Notes: generated by a model not told the origin, from the sequence alone. A DNA stretch of 64,000 nucleotides from Planctomycetota bacterium (GCA_024276075.1 JAJRXX010000003.1:1-64000); one strand, 5' to 3'; shown: positions 26,479 to 35,117, counted from the first letter of the stretch. Program-made: numbers and translations.

Positions 26479-27351
26479 TTAACTTGCACGATGGCGAAAT
26501 TTATTGAGCTGCTCACGCTGGACCTGAGCTGAGAAGCGGCAGATTACATTCTCATACTGCTGGCGTTCGGGTAGGTTTTCAAACTCGAATCGCAGCCCCA
26601 GATACTCGTGCCCCGCATCGGGTATCGATTCACGCCGAACCACACATGCCGGGATTGACATCGGCTGATCGTACCCGGGTAGTCTGAGCGTACAGAGCAC
26701 CCGATCAATGGCCCCTACGCGTTGGGTCTCTTCCAAAGAAACTTCCACACCAATGCCCTTGGCGCCGATGTTCACAAGTCGGCCCACGAAGCAGCTCTCG
26801 GGTTTGGCGGTATCGTTCGGCTGAGCGGCGTTGACGGCGAATACAACCGGCTCGATCTGCTCGTCTTCGACGGGGACACGGTAATAATCACGGCGCTGGG
26901 CGCTGCGTGCCCTGTGCAGTTCAAGCTCGACGACCGTCACGGACATTTTCTCGTTTAGCTGTTGGGTGCCCGTGCCGATCACCTTGGCTAACAATTCCCA
27001 CCGCTGACTGCCGTCGGCGGCCAAGATGCTCACCGCTCTGCCCTTGGCAAGGTGCCGTGCCGCCCACGGTTTTTTCGGCTGCTCAAGGCACAAGCCCCCC
27101 GTGTCCGGGTCAAACCGTATCAACCGGGTTCGATAGATCGGCCCTGTATCATCCGGGTCTGTTTCCGAAGCGCAGATGATCTGCACCGCTCCGTTTCGCT
27201 GTTGCAAGGCGTCGAGTGTCGTCTGCCAAGCCTGGCCATACCCGGGTACGATTGCCAATGGATATCCTCCGGAAGATACGACGACAAACACCGGAGCACA
27301 CGGAATCAGAAGCCCGAACGCTGGTGCGTCAGTGGGTGTTATCGGTGACAT
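26479..27351 (-). CDS. YcgR-like PilZ-domain protein (possible c-di-GMP flagellar brake)
   Basis: A 290-residue cytoplasmic protein with two domains: a YcgR-N-like split beta-barrel (about residues 75-165) and a C-terminal PilZ domain (about 170-275). The c-di-GMP-binding RxxxR is present (RRDYYRVPV). The second motif, usually D/NxSxxG, reads NIGAKG, with Ser replaced by Gly. The start has AAGGGG upstream. YcgR slows the flagellar motor on c-di-GMP binding; a flagellar gene block lies 15 kb away in this window. The first ~75 residues are not recognised. Confidence 0.8.
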   Translation of the reverse strand: MSPITPTDAPAFGLLIPCAPVFVVVSSGGYPLAIVPGYGQAWQTTLDALQQRNGAVQIICASETDPDDTGPIYRTRLIRFDPDTGGLCLEQPKKPWAARHLAKGRAVSILAADGSQRWELLAKVIGTGTQQLNEKMSVTVVELELHRARSAQRRDYYRVPVEDEQIEPVVFAVNAAQPNDTAKPESCFVGRLVNIGAKGIGVEVSLEETQRVGAIDRVLCTLRLPGYDQPMSIPACVVRRESIPDAGHEYLGLRFEFENLPERQQYENVICRFSAQVQREQLNKFRHRAS

Positions 27352-27395
27352 CGGAGCACCCCTTAATTTGGTTTGCCTTGCCGCCTGACTGGAGC

Positions 27396-27494
27396 GGTCC
27401 GCACAGCGGACCCTACAAGCTGTGTGTGGTACCGGATGCCACGGGTGTCATCACCCGTGGCTAAGTGGTGGGCCCACGCATTGCAATGCGTGGG
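27396..27494. repeat. composite repeat cassette R2-R3-R7
   Basis: Three different hairpins in a row. R2: GGTCCGC-ACA-GCGGACC with CTAC tail (27396-27416). R3: CCACGGGTG-TCAT-CACCCGTGG then CTAA (27439-27464). R7: a perfect 22-bp palindrome built from CCCACGCATTG and its complement (27473-27494). The cassette lies upstream of the small membrane protein gene at 27572 and of divergent pilZ. R2 and R3 recur elsewhere; R7 is seen once. Confidence 0.85.
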
Positions 27495-27571
27495 CTTCTA
27501 TGATGTGTCGTGGTCCCAGAGCATCACGCTGGTGAGCGTGTGCGTTGCCCGTGTCGGAGAAAGAACTTTCG

Positions 27572-27907
27572 ATGAGAGAACAACTGTGTATGCGGCTGAC
27601 GTGTGGTGTTGTGGTGCTCCAGGGCGCGGTGCTGCTGACACTTTGGGTGACGCCTACGTGGACCCCGCCCCGGATCAAGTTGATCGAGTTGCTCTGGGCG
27701 TGGATGCACCAGCCGACTTTTTACCCGCTGGCGGTCCTGGTCGCCGCGGGACCGGTGATGACGATCGCGGCGTGGGTCGGACGTGGCAGGCATCGGCTGT
27801 GGCTGGTGGTAAGTTGGCTGGTGTTCGCGGTGATCATCGTCAGGTCGTTTGGCGACCGAGCGGAAGCGATGATGCGCGTGCTCTGGTGGGTGATCACCGA
27901 ATCATAA
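27572..27907 (+). CDS. hypothetical small membrane protein
   Basis: A 111-residue protein from the ATG at 27572, with GGAGAAAG about eight bases upstream. Three predicted membrane helices: near residues 6-25 (RLTCGVVVLQGAVLLTLWV), 45-65 (YPLAVLVAAGPVMTIAAWV) and 72-90 (LWLVVSWLVFAVIIV). It has no recognised motif. It stands between two repeat cassettes, with R2-R3-R7 before it and an R2 unit after it. Confidence 0.6.
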   Translation: MREQLCMRLTCGVVVLQGAVLLTLWVTPTWTPPRIKLIELLWAWMHQPTFYPLAVLVAAGPVMTIAAWVGRGRHRLWLVVSWLVFAVIIVRSFGDRAEAMMRVLWWVITES

Positions 27908-27986
27908 TTTGTGGTGGATATGAGCCTAGAGCATTCTCTGATATCGCATACGGGTTTCTCAACGAGCCTAGCGCGTCATCTGGGAT

Positions 27987-28007
27987 GGTCCGCACAGCGG
28001 ACCCTAC
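27987..28007. repeat. R2 hairpin overlapping a gene end
   Basis: GGTCCGC-ACA-GCGGACC plus CTAC. The repeat reaches into the last codons of the minus-strand flippase-like gene and supplies its stop codon (TAG at 28006-28004). Confidence 0.85.
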
Positions 28008-29212
28008 ACGATTGGCGGTGGCTCGTGTGTATCGGCCTCGTGGGACGAGTCTATCTGCGGGTGCAGATGGATGTCGCCTTTGAGCAGGAACACAGACCCA
28101 ACGAGTGAATAGACCATCTGGTAGACGCGGATCATGATGAGCATGCCGACGACCTGATTCGCCAATGCCCCGCTGGGCGCGAGCATGGTCACAGCGAAAA
28201 ACTCCATCACACCGATGCCCTGTGGCGCGATCGGCAGCGCCCCGATCAGGAACGTCACCGGGATCACAATCATGAGCAAGCCCAAAGGGGTTTGTATGCC
28301 CAGGGCGTATCCCGCTGCGGCGGTGGCTAAGACCAGTGAGATGTGGATCCCGACGCTCATAAACACGGCGGTGAACACCACATTTATATGCCCACGGTAT
28401 GAAAACGCGGCTTCATCGATGGAGGCGAAAAACCGTTTTGCGGGGAGCTTAACGAGCAGCCAATCGACGCCAAGCGCTGCGCGTAGCCTGCGTGAGAAGT
28501 AGACCGCCGCCCCTACACACGCCCCGGCAGAGATAAGCCAAATGTTGAAGGTTATGGACCGTGCGACCTCATCGTGTAGGACAAACAGTCCCGCAAAACC
28601 CGCCAACACCAGCAACCCGGTGAGCCCGCAGACGCGATCGACAATCACGGTCATGACGGCTTCTGCGCGTCGTTGGCTACCCTTGGCGGCGTAGTAGGCT
28701 TTTATTACGTCGCCGCCTGTGGTGCCCGGCATGCAGAAATTAAAGAAGTTACCCACCATCGTGAGCCTGAATGCTTTCCAGATCGGAACGTCGATCCCCC
28801 GGACCCGCAAGAGCATCCACCAGCGCACCATAAGGATGGGGTAAATGCCCCCGACCACGAGCAGGCCCATCAGGAGCATGCTCTTGTCTGCTTTGGGAAG
28901 CATCGGTATAAACCCGCGAACAAATTTCGGGCTCTTGGGTCCGGCATCGAAGTCAGCTTGTGAGACTGAAAGCGTGTCGGGTGCTTGAGCGCTTTTCGGG
29001 AGTTGAACGGTAACTTGGCCCGAGGGGTTGCTGGGGTCGTACGTGCCCTGAACGACCTTGAACTTGGCGGGCTGATCCAAGACTTGGCCGTTTGGCAAGA
29101 CCGTGCCAACCGGGAATTCGATTTGGTCGTACCAGTCGACGACATAGACGATGTAAGCAATGCCGGCGACCGCTACCAGGGTGCGCAATATAAGTGAAAG
29201 GTATTTCTTCAT
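28004..29212 (-). CDS. lysylphosphatidylglycerol synthase-type membrane domain (UPF0104/AglD2-like) protein
   Basis: A 402-residue integral membrane protein with about eight helices in the UPF0104/LPG-synthase transmembrane arrangement (motifs NFFNFCMPGTTGGDVIKAYY and the late APQGIGVMEFF). It lacks the soluble lysyl-transferase domain of MprF, so it is a flippase-like membrane domain alone. An unusual exported-side loop of about 65 residues lies between the first and second helices (about 30-95). The stop codon falls within an R2 repeat, so the short C-terminus (EPPPIV) has been shaped by repeat insertion. The substrate is unknown. Confidence 0.82.
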   Translation of the reverse strand: MKKYLSLILRTLVAVAGIAYIVYVVDWYDQIEFPVGTVLPNGQVLDQPAKFKVVQGTYDPSNPSGQVTVQLPKSAQAPDTLSVSQADFDAGPKSPKFVRGFIPMLPKADKSMLLMGLLVVGGIYPILMVRWWMLLRVRGIDVPIWKAFRLTMVGNFFNFCMPGTTGGDVIKAYYAAKGSQRRAEAVMTVIVDRVCGLTGLLVLAGFAGLFVLHDEVARSITFNIWLISAGACVGAAVYFSRRLRAALGVDWLLVKLPAKRFFASIDEAAFSYRGHINVVFTAVFMSVGIHISLVLATAAAGYALGIQTPLGLLMIVIPVTFLIGALPIAPQGIGVMEFFAVTMLAPSGALANQVVGMLIMIRVYQMVYSLVGSVFLLKGDIHLHPQIDSSHEADTHEPPPIV

Positions 29213-29526
29213 GGCTTGTGGGCCAACCCCTTTGGGTGGGGGCTGCGACCGGGATTCACTGTGACGACCTCATCAGAATACTCGAAGTGTACCTATCGGC
29301 TTAAAACCCCGCCTGTTTGCACAACAGCATCGGAATGTGCCCTGCTGCCCTGCCAAGGCATGCTGGATACGAAAAAAAAAACGTCTGCCCCCACCCCGGC
29401 TACTACCAGGCCAAAGCAGACCGGCGTACACTCTCGGGCACACGGCGTACCCGAACATGGGTCAACGGATTCATACGGTATCACACACGATAATCGGGCG
29501 GATCGAATAACGGGCTGAATTCCATT
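29213..29526. other. gene-free gap with an A10 tract
   Basis: About 314 bases between divergent genes. Apart from a run of ten A at 29372-29381 and a few weak palindromes I see nothing: no repeat-family copy, no good promoter, no ORF with coding character. Confidence 0.5.
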
Positions 29527-30090
29527 ATGACGGATACCAATTCCAGTTCTCATCATAACGAATGGGACGTGCCCCTGGTCGGCCCGCCGGCCAATGCTCG
29601 GAAGCGTGCGTCATTCTGGGTATGGGTGATCGGCGGGGTTGAGGTGGTGGCATTCGGCTTTTGTGGTTTATTCCTGAGCGTGATGAGTCGGTTCACGGCT
29701 GGGGACTTTGAACAGGCTCTAACACCCGAACAGCTAAGCCAGTATTCTGAAGTGCAGCCGATGCTCAAGCCGGCAGCTGTGACGTTTTTGGTGTTAGGCT
29801 TCATACCCGGTCTGGTGTACGTGCTGCTGGGGTTTAAAGTCCGCAACGGCAATCGGCGGGCCACCACGACCGCGCTGATACTTGCGATGACACAGGGACT
29901 CGTGTTCGGCGTGCTGTTTCTGAGTAGCGTATTACACGCGGTGGGTCAGGGTGATCCAGCGGCATTAACAATTAATGTATTAACACTCGGTAGCTTGTTG
30001 GGTCTGTTGGGTATCGGCACGCACCGGTTGTGGCAGACCCGGACAGACGACGAGGAAGACGGCGAACCTATCGGGCTGCGGGACGATTAA
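29527..30090 (+). CDS. hypothetical four-helix membrane protein
   Basis: A 187-residue protein with four predicted membrane helices (around residues 33-55, 80-103, 115-140 and 150-172) between a polar N-terminus and a very acidic C-terminus (TDDEEDGEP). No recognised family motif. It is followed 52 bp later by another four-helix protein of similar layout (30143-30739). The two may be distant paralogues or partners in one transcript. Confidence 0.6.
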   Translation: MTDTNSSSHHNEWDVPLVGPPANARKRASFWVWVIGGVEVVAFGFCGLFLSVMSRFTAGDFEQALTPEQLSQYSEVQPMLKPAAVTFLVLGFIPGLVYVLLGFKVRNGNRRATTTALILAMTQGLVFGVLFLSSVLHAVGQGDPAALTINVLTLGSLLGLLGIGTHRLWQTRTDDEEDGEPIGLRDD

Positions 30091-30142
30091 CCGCGACAAA
30101 TTAACCGCGGTGCTGCAAAACGCACCGCCAAACGTCAGTATT

Positions 30143-30739
30143 ATGGAACGACCCGAATCGACACACACGGATCGGTCTTGCGATGCGAACGCAGCCATGG
30201 GCACCGACACCCCGCCGGTGCGGGCATTTGCCCAGGGTACGGGTGTGCTGCTTCAGGGGGTAGGGATGACATTATTCCTATCGACCTGCTGCGTGTGTTC
30301 ATTGGCGGGTCTGTGGGACCCGGTGGCGTCGCGGGCTCAAGTGATCGAACGTCTGGGGCAAGGAAGACCAATCGGCGTGACGCTTGGTGATCTGTTTCAT
30401 CAACCAGCCAAAGCAGGCATGATGCTCATGGTCATGTTCATGACGGTGGGCGGGTTGGCGATGGCGGGGTTTGGGTTGGGCCTACAATCTGATAGGCCTC
30501 GGTCGGCGTGGTGGGCATTTGTGACCACGGTGCTGATGCTGGTGGTCTTGTCGCTAGCGGGTACGGGTCTGTGGGTCGATCAGGCGTCGTGGGCGGTGCG
30601 TGTGTGGCACGGGCTTCTAACGCTGACCGTGGCTGTGATAGTCGGCTTTACGTGGGTCGCGCTCAGGCAGAGCCTGGCACACCCGCCACCACCTGAATTG
30701 GTCAGTGCTCCAGACCTCGACACGGATGCCAAAGACTGA
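30143..30739 (+). CDS. hypothetical four-helix membrane protein
   Basis: A 198-residue protein from the ATG at 30143; an in-frame GTG at 30110 is possible. After a polar ~30-residue N-terminus come four predicted helices (VGMTLFLSTCCVCSLAGL; MMLMVMFMTVGGLAMAGFG; FVTTVLMLVVLSLAGTGLW; LLTLTVAVIVGFTWVAL) and a Pro/Asp-rich tail. The first helix holds a CCVC cysteine group. No family recognised. It probably shares a transcript with the preceding membrane protein. Confidence 0.58.
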   Translation: MERPESTHTDRSCDANAAMGTDTPPVRAFAQGTGVLLQGVGMTLFLSTCCVCSLAGLWDPVASRAQVIERLGQGRPIGVTLGDLFHQPAKAGMMLMVMFMTVGGLAMAGFGLGLQSDRPRSAWWAFVTTVLMLVVLSLAGTGLWVDQASWAVRVWHGLLTLTVAVIVGFTWVALRQSLAHPPPPELVSAPDLDTDAKD

Positions 30740-31109
30740 GCCATCGGGTCGTGGTTCACTTTGAATACTTTAACAAGGGGTACCATCCCAAAAACGGTAT
30801 CAAGGGGTTTTTCAAAACGGGTTCAAAAGAAGAAGCCCACTCCCTGACGGACATGACGCGCAGACGTAACTCATACCAATCAAGATTAATACTTGCGCGG
30901 CATCTGCAAACGCGAAGACAAAACAGACAATAACTTACATCCTTTACAACGCGCTAGAACTATACGCAATGCGTATCACGGGTTGCAAGCAACCCGTGTC
31001 ACCCGACGCAGTGGTCCGCACAGCGGACCCTACACGGATACCCGGCGGTGACACTGGGATTCAAACTGACCCACTTCCGAAACATAGCCCGCACACAAGG
31101 ATTCGACCC
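30740..31109. other. gene-free, repeat-filled gap
   Basis: About 370 bases. It holds a degenerate R1 fragment (ACTCCCTGACGGACATGACG at 30839-30858) and the composite cassette annotated at 30961-31079. The segment between has no coding signal. A frame open through the cassette joins the next gene but does not look like protein. Confidence 0.6.
30961..31079. repeat. composite repeat cassette R6-R4-R2-R8
   Basis: Four repeat families stacked head to tail. R6: TATACGCAATGCGTATCA (30961-30978). R4: CACGGGTTGC...AACCCGTG (30977-30998). R2: GGTCCGC-ACA-GCGGACC plus CTAC (31013-31033). R8: GGTGACACTGGGATTCAAAC then TGACCCACTTCCG (31047-31079). The last unit ends 31 bp before the start of the prenyltransferase-repeat gene. 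Confidence 0.85.
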
Positions 31110-32324
31110 ATGATGATTTGCTCATGCTTTACACGCTGTTTGGGACAACGGTTGGCTGTGTATCGATCACTGTGGCGTGGCATGCGAATCGTTGCGTTGT
31201 CGCTGATACTGTGCGTGCCTGCTGCGGCGCTCGACGATGAGCACTGGACGCAAGGGAACGACGCGATCGGGCGGGGTATTTCGTATCTGCGCAGCACGCA
31301 GGGTGAGGACGGGAGCTGGTCGCCCGAACCCGGGCCTGCGGTGACCGCGATGGTGCTGGCTGTCATGCTCGATCGGCCAAATATCTCCAGATCAGACCCA
31401 GCGGTGCAAAAAGCGCTGGGCTACGTCTTGAGCAAGTGCCAACCGGACGGGGGCATACACGACGGCATCCTCGAAAATTACAACACGGCTATCAGTCTTG
31501 CTGCGCTGGCGCGCGTCAACGACCGCCCCGACGCTGCCGAGGCGATTGCCAAGGCGCAGGACTACCTGCGTGGGCTGCAGTGGCACGATCAGGCCGACCC
31601 GCAAGACCAGCCGATCGACGCGACGCATCCCTATTACGGGGGCGCGGGCTACGGCAAACACGGGAGGCCGGACATGTCCAATACCCAGATCATGGTCGAG
31701 GGGCTGTACCAGTCGGGCCTGGACTGCAATGACCCGGTGTTCATCCGGGCGATGGCGTTTATCACCCGATGCCAGGGCACACGTGCCAACACCGAATTCG
31801 GCGACAAAATCGTCCAAGACGGCGGCTTTATCTATGCGACGAGCGTTAACAAGGACCTGATCGGCGTGCCTCAGTCGATGGGCAGCCCGGAGCTGATCGA
31901 CGAGGCCAAGCAGGGTAAGCCCGTCAGCGGCCTGCGCACGTACGGCTCAATAACCTACGCGGGCTTTAAAAGTTACCTCTACGCTAACCTCGACCGCAGC
32001 GATCAGCGTGTCGCCGATGCCTACGACTGGGTCCGGAACAACTACACGGTCCGATACAACCCCGGCTTGCCCAAGCCACAGAAGATGCAGGGGTATTACT
32101 ACTACCTCATGACGTTTAGCAAGGCTCTCGATGCCTGGGGCAGCGACGTCATCACCGCTAGCGACGGCGTCGGACACGATTGGGCGAACGACCTGGTCGA
32201 GCAGCTCGCAAGCGTCCAACGCGACGACGGGTCGTGGACCAACCCCGCTGACCGGTGGATGGAAGGCGACGCGAACCTGGCTACGGCGTACGCCCTAACG
32301 GCGTTGGTGCACGCGCTGAAATGA
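31110..32324 (+). CDS. secreted prenyltransferase/squalene-oxidase repeat protein
   Basis: A 404-residue protein with an (alpha/alpha)6-toroid repeat signature. Repeats of the form GxSYLRSTQGEDGSW, ALGYVLSKCQPDGG, AQDYLRGLQW, and near the end LASVQRDDGSWTNPADRW, resemble QW motifs of squalene-hopene cyclases and prenyltransferase beta subunits. It is too short for a hopene cyclase and no DxDD motif is seen. The ATG at 31110 has AAGGA eight bases upstream and gives a signal-anchor or Sec signal ending CVPAAAL, so it is probably exported. Function unknown; such proteins are common in planctomycetes. Confidence 0.8.
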   Translation: MMICSCFTRCLGQRLAVYRSLWRGMRIVALSLILCVPAAALDDEHWTQGNDAIGRGISYLRSTQGEDGSWSPEPGPAVTAMVLAVMLDRPNISRSDPAVQKALGYVLSKCQPDGGIHDGILENYNTAISLAALARVNDRPDAAEAIAKAQDYLRGLQWHDQADPQDQPIDATHPYYGGAGYGKHGRPDMSNTQIMVEGLYQSGLDCNDPVFIRAMAFITRCQGTRANTEFGDKIVQDGGFIYATSVNKDLIGVPQSMGSPELIDEAKQGKPVSGLRTYGSITYAGFKSYLYANLDRSDQRVADAYDWVRNNYTVRYNPGLPKPQKMQGYYYYLMTFSKALDAWGSDVITASDGVGHDWANDLVEQLASVQRDDGSWTNPADRWMEGDANLATAYALTALVHALK

Positions 32325-32421
32325 GACGATATTTCGACGGCAATCGTCGGCGCAACCTTTACATTAAAAGGGCTATCTGAACTTTGCCCCTTGAGGGACA
32401 CTCTGGCCGATAGATGTTGTC

Positions 32422-33597
32422 ATGCTGCGTGCGGGACATGTACTACAACTAACCGTGGTCGCGATGCTGGGGCTGGCGACGATCGCTGTGCATTCAGCAG
32501 GCATGACGATCGACTCGTCGGGTCTGGGCTTGGGCTCCATGCTGCACAGCCGACACACGGTGTACGCGGTACTGGCGATCGGGTCGATGTGGGTGGCGAG
32601 CCGAGTTGATACACGAAAGGTATTTAGATCGAGGGTGCTAGGCGGCCCGGTGCTGTGGCTGGTGTGCGTATCGCTGATCCTGGTGGCGATGACGCTGATA
32701 CCGGGCATGGGTAGATCGGTCAACGGTGCGAGCCGATGGCTACGGCTGGGCCCGGGGCTATGGGGGTTGTCCTTTCAGCCCAGCGAATTGGTCAAATGGA
32801 CGCTCGTCTTGGCGGTGGCGAACTGGTGCGCCAAGCGGAGCGGGGTGATGAAACACTTCGGTAATGGGCTTGGTCCTTGCCTGGTGCTGGTCGCTGTATC
32901 GTGTGGTTTGGTGATGATCGAAGACCTGGGGACGGCTGTGCTGATCGGATTGGTGGCGGTGTGCATGCTGATCGCCGGTGGCGCGCGGTGGTGGCACCTG
33001 GCGCTGACGATCCCCCCTGCGGCTGGTGCGGTGGCTATAGCCATTGCGCAAAGCCCGTTCCGATTGGCGAGGTTGACCGCGTTTCTCGATCCCTGGGCAG
33101 ACCCGATGGGCACAGGGTATCACCCGATCCAGTCGATGCTGGCGATTGCTCAAGGCGGTGTGCTTGGCCGAGGGCTGGGAAACGGCATCCAGAAATTCGG
33201 ATACCTGCCTGAGGACACCACCGACTTCATCTTCGCGATCATCTGCGAGGAGTTGGGCATGGCGGGTGTAGGTCTGGTCGTAGGGCTGTACCTGATCATC
33301 GTGTGGACGGCGCTGGGTATCGCGCGTGACTGCCGCGACACTTTTAGCAGGCTGTTTGTGCTGGGCGTGCTGCTGACCGTGGGCATGCAAGCTGTGATCA
33401 ATATCGCGGTGGTCACGGTAATGATGCCGACGAAGGGGATCGCCCTACCGCTTCTGAGTGCTGGGGGTACGGGGTGGATCCTTACTGCTGCGGCACTGGG
33501 GCTGGTGGCTGGTCTCGACGATACGGATCACGTGGGGGTGGCATCAGGCGAATCTGATATGCCCCGCGATATGGGGTCGGTCACAAGCGCGACGTAA
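32422..33597 (+). CDS. FtsW/RodA/SpoVE family (SEDS) peptidoglycan glycosyltransferase
   Basis: A 391-residue SEDS membrane protein with about ten helices. Family hallmarks: SFQPSELVKW, IEDLGTAVLIGLVAVCMLIAGG, and GRGLGNGIQKFGYLPEDTTDFIFAIICEELG, which includes the catalytic-Asp region. SEDS proteins polymerise lipid II with a class B PBP. murG lies 236 bp downstream, so the pair is a remnant of the division/cell-wall cluster and FtsW is more likely than RodA. ftsZ, ftsA and other mur genes are absent here. Confidence 0.88.
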   Translation: MLRAGHVLQLTVVAMLGLATIAVHSAGMTIDSSGLGLGSMLHSRHTVYAVLAIGSMWVASRVDTRKVFRSRVLGGPVLWLVCVSLILVAMTLIPGMGRSVNGASRWLRLGPGLWGLSFQPSELVKWTLVLAVANWCAKRSGVMKHFGNGLGPCLVLVAVSCGLVMIEDLGTAVLIGLVAVCMLIAGGARWWHLALTIPPAAGAVAIAIAQSPFRLARLTAFLDPWADPMGTGYHPIQSMLAIAQGGVLGRGLGNGIQKFGYLPEDTTDFIFAIICEELGMAGVGLVVGLYLIIVWTALGIARDCRDTFSRLFVLGVLLTVGMQAVINIAVVTVMMPTKGIALPLLSAGGTGWILTAAALGLVAGLDDTDHVGVASGESDMPRDMGSVTSAT

Positions 33598-33635
33598 TAC
33601 GGATTCTGATTAAATTCCGTGCTTTAATCGCAGCA

Positions 33636-33777
33636 GTGGTTGGGCCAATCGTGACTCACGGGTTGCAAGCAACCCGTGCCACCCCGACGTCAGCAAATCT
33701 GTCCGGGCAGACCCGGACCTACAGGCTCGACGACGACACATGGTGGTGCTGAATGCCATGGGTGTATTCACCCGTGG
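33636..33777. repeat. composite repeat cassette R4-R5-R3
   Basis: GTGGTTGGGCCAATCG and GACTCAC lead into R4 (CACGGGTTGC...AACCCGTG, 33657-33678). R5 follows (GTCCGGGCAGACCCGGAC, 33701-33718), then R3 (CCATGGGTG-TATT-CACCCGTGG, 33756-33777). The cassette fills the ftsW-murG gap. The same order with R2 inserted is found after murG. Confidence 0.85.
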
Positions 33778-33833
33778 CTAAATGATTAGGGCCACACCCA
33801 CCTTGGTGAGGTCGTGGCGTTATCCTGTTGTCC

Positions 33834-34955
33834 ATGCTCAGTGGCCCGATTATTTTGTTTGCCGGCGGCGGCACCGGCGGGCACATCTTCCCCAACATCG
33901 CGGTCGCCGAACGGCTAAGCGAACAGGGTATTGACAGCAGTCAGCACCATTTTCTGGTGTCAAAGCGCCCGTTGGACGCTGCGATCCTTCAGGAACACGG
34001 GTTAAACCATACTGCTCTGCATATTGAACCACCCCCACGACGGTTGAGCGCGGTGTGGCAGCGACCCGGTTTTGTCGGGGCATGGTTCAGCAGCGTCGGA
34101 GAAGCGAGGCGGTGCATCGAGCAGACCGATGCTGCTGTGGTGGTGGTCACGGGGGGGTTTGTCTCGGCGCCTGTGGTTGTGGCGGCGCGACGTGCGGGTG
34201 TGCCGGTGGTGCTGATGAACCTCGACGCGCCTGCTGGCCTTGCGAACCGCTTGATGGCGCGGCGTGCCACAGCGGTATTTTCGGTCAGTAACAGTCTCAA
34301 CGGGCAACACATCGACGTTCCGCTTCGACGGTCAGCGGTCGGCACTGAGGACACGAAGGTTAGCCGAACGCGGTTGGGCCTAGACCCCGATCGGCTGACA
34401 CTGTTGGTCACGGGAGGCAGCCAAGGGGCTGAAACGATCAATCAGACAATGGTCGAGTTAGTCGCTATGGACCGGGTGCGCACGGTCTTTGAGGGGTGGC
34501 AGGTGCTGCACCTGACCGGTATAGCGCGTGAGGAAGGGGTCTCGGATGCGTATGAGCGGGCTGGCGTGAGTACACGGGCGATGCCGTTTTGCGATCGGAT
34601 GGGTTTGGCTTGGTCGGCATGTGATTTGGCAATCAGCCGAGCGGGCGCGGGCAGCGTCGCTGAGGTGTGGGCGAATGCGACGCCGACGATCTTCATGCCC
34701 TACCCGTTCCACAGGGATCAGCACCAGAAGCGTAACGCAGCACGTCTCGAAAAATTGGGCGGTGCGGTGGTGATTGACGATCGCGTTGACCCGAAGCTCA
34801 ACGCTAGCCTGTTGGCTGACAAGCTGGTCGCGTTGATGGGCGACGCCGATCGGCTAGAGGCTATGACCCGGGCCATGCGCGAGAATCCCCCGACAGACGG
34901 GGCTGGGATCGTCGCTGCGTGGCTCATCGAGCGGTGCGGTGCGCAGACTCGTTGA
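33834..34955 (+). CDS. murG: UDP-N-acetylglucosamine--N-acetylmuramyl-(pentapeptide) pyrophosphoryl-undecaprenol GlcNAc transferase
   Basis: A 373-residue GT28 enzyme making lipid II at the inner face of the membrane. The three Gly-rich loops are seen: LFAGGGTGGHIFPNIAVAE, the second in VVTGGFVSAPVV, and TGGSQGAETIN. The C-terminal UDP-GlcNAc site SRAGAGSVAEVWA and the following MPYPFHRDQHQ are intact. ATG at 33834 is preferred to a TTG two codons earlier. Its presence with the SEDS gene shows a normal peptidoglycan lipid II pathway. Flanked on both sides by repeat cassettes. Confidence 0.93.
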   Translation: MLSGPIILFAGGGTGGHIFPNIAVAERLSEQGIDSSQHHFLVSKRPLDAAILQEHGLNHTALHIEPPPRRLSAVWQRPGFVGAWFSSVGEARRCIEQTDAAVVVVTGGFVSAPVVVAARRAGVPVVLMNLDAPAGLANRLMARRATAVFSVSNSLNGQHIDVPLRRSAVGTEDTKVSRTRLGLDPDRLTLLVTGGSQGAETINQTMVELVAMDRVRTVFEGWQVLHLTGIAREEGVSDAYERAGVSTRAMPFCDRMGLAWSACDLAISRAGAGSVAEVWANATPTIFMPYPFHRDQHQKRNAARLEKLGGAVVIDDRVDPKLNASLLADKLVALMGDADRLEAMTRAMRENPPTDGAGIVAAWLIERCGAQTR

Positions 34956-34974
34956 TCGGTCGGCGGTCGTGGAT

Positions 34975-35117
34975 CACGGGTTGCGAGTAACCCGTGACAC
35001 CCGCCGTCAACAAGTCTGTCCGGGCAGGCCCGGACCTATTAGATGCACAGACGGAGTGGTCCGCACAGCAGACCCTACACGGGTACGAACGGATGCCACG
35101 GGTGTATTCACCCGTGG
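34975..35117. repeat. composite repeat cassette R4-R5-R2-R3
   Basis: R4 variant (CACGGGTTGC...TAACCCGTG, 34975-34996), R5 (GTCCGGGCAGGCCCGGAC, 35018-35035), degenerate R2 (GGTCCGCACAGCAGACC, 35058-35074) and R3 (CCACGGGTG-TATT-CACCCGTGG, 35096-35117). It fills the gap between murG and the polyprenyl synthase gene and parallels the cassette before murG. Confidence 0.85.

Noticed and set aside
27373-28083. 236-residue plus-strand ORF
   Set aside because: It runs through two repeat cassettes and out of frame over the better-supported small membrane protein at 27572.
29372-29381. Rho-independent terminator at the A10 tract
   Set aside because: No GC-rich stem adjoins it on the strand where it would be a T tract, and no gene ends toward it on that strand.
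30969-31109. N-terminal extension of the prenyltransferase-repeat protein
   Set aside because: The extension is encoded by R4, R2 and R8 repeats; the ATG at 31110 has a proper ribosome site and signal sequence.
27396-35117. CRISPR array
   Set aside because: Repeats belong to several different families with genes between them; there are no regular spacers and no cas genes.
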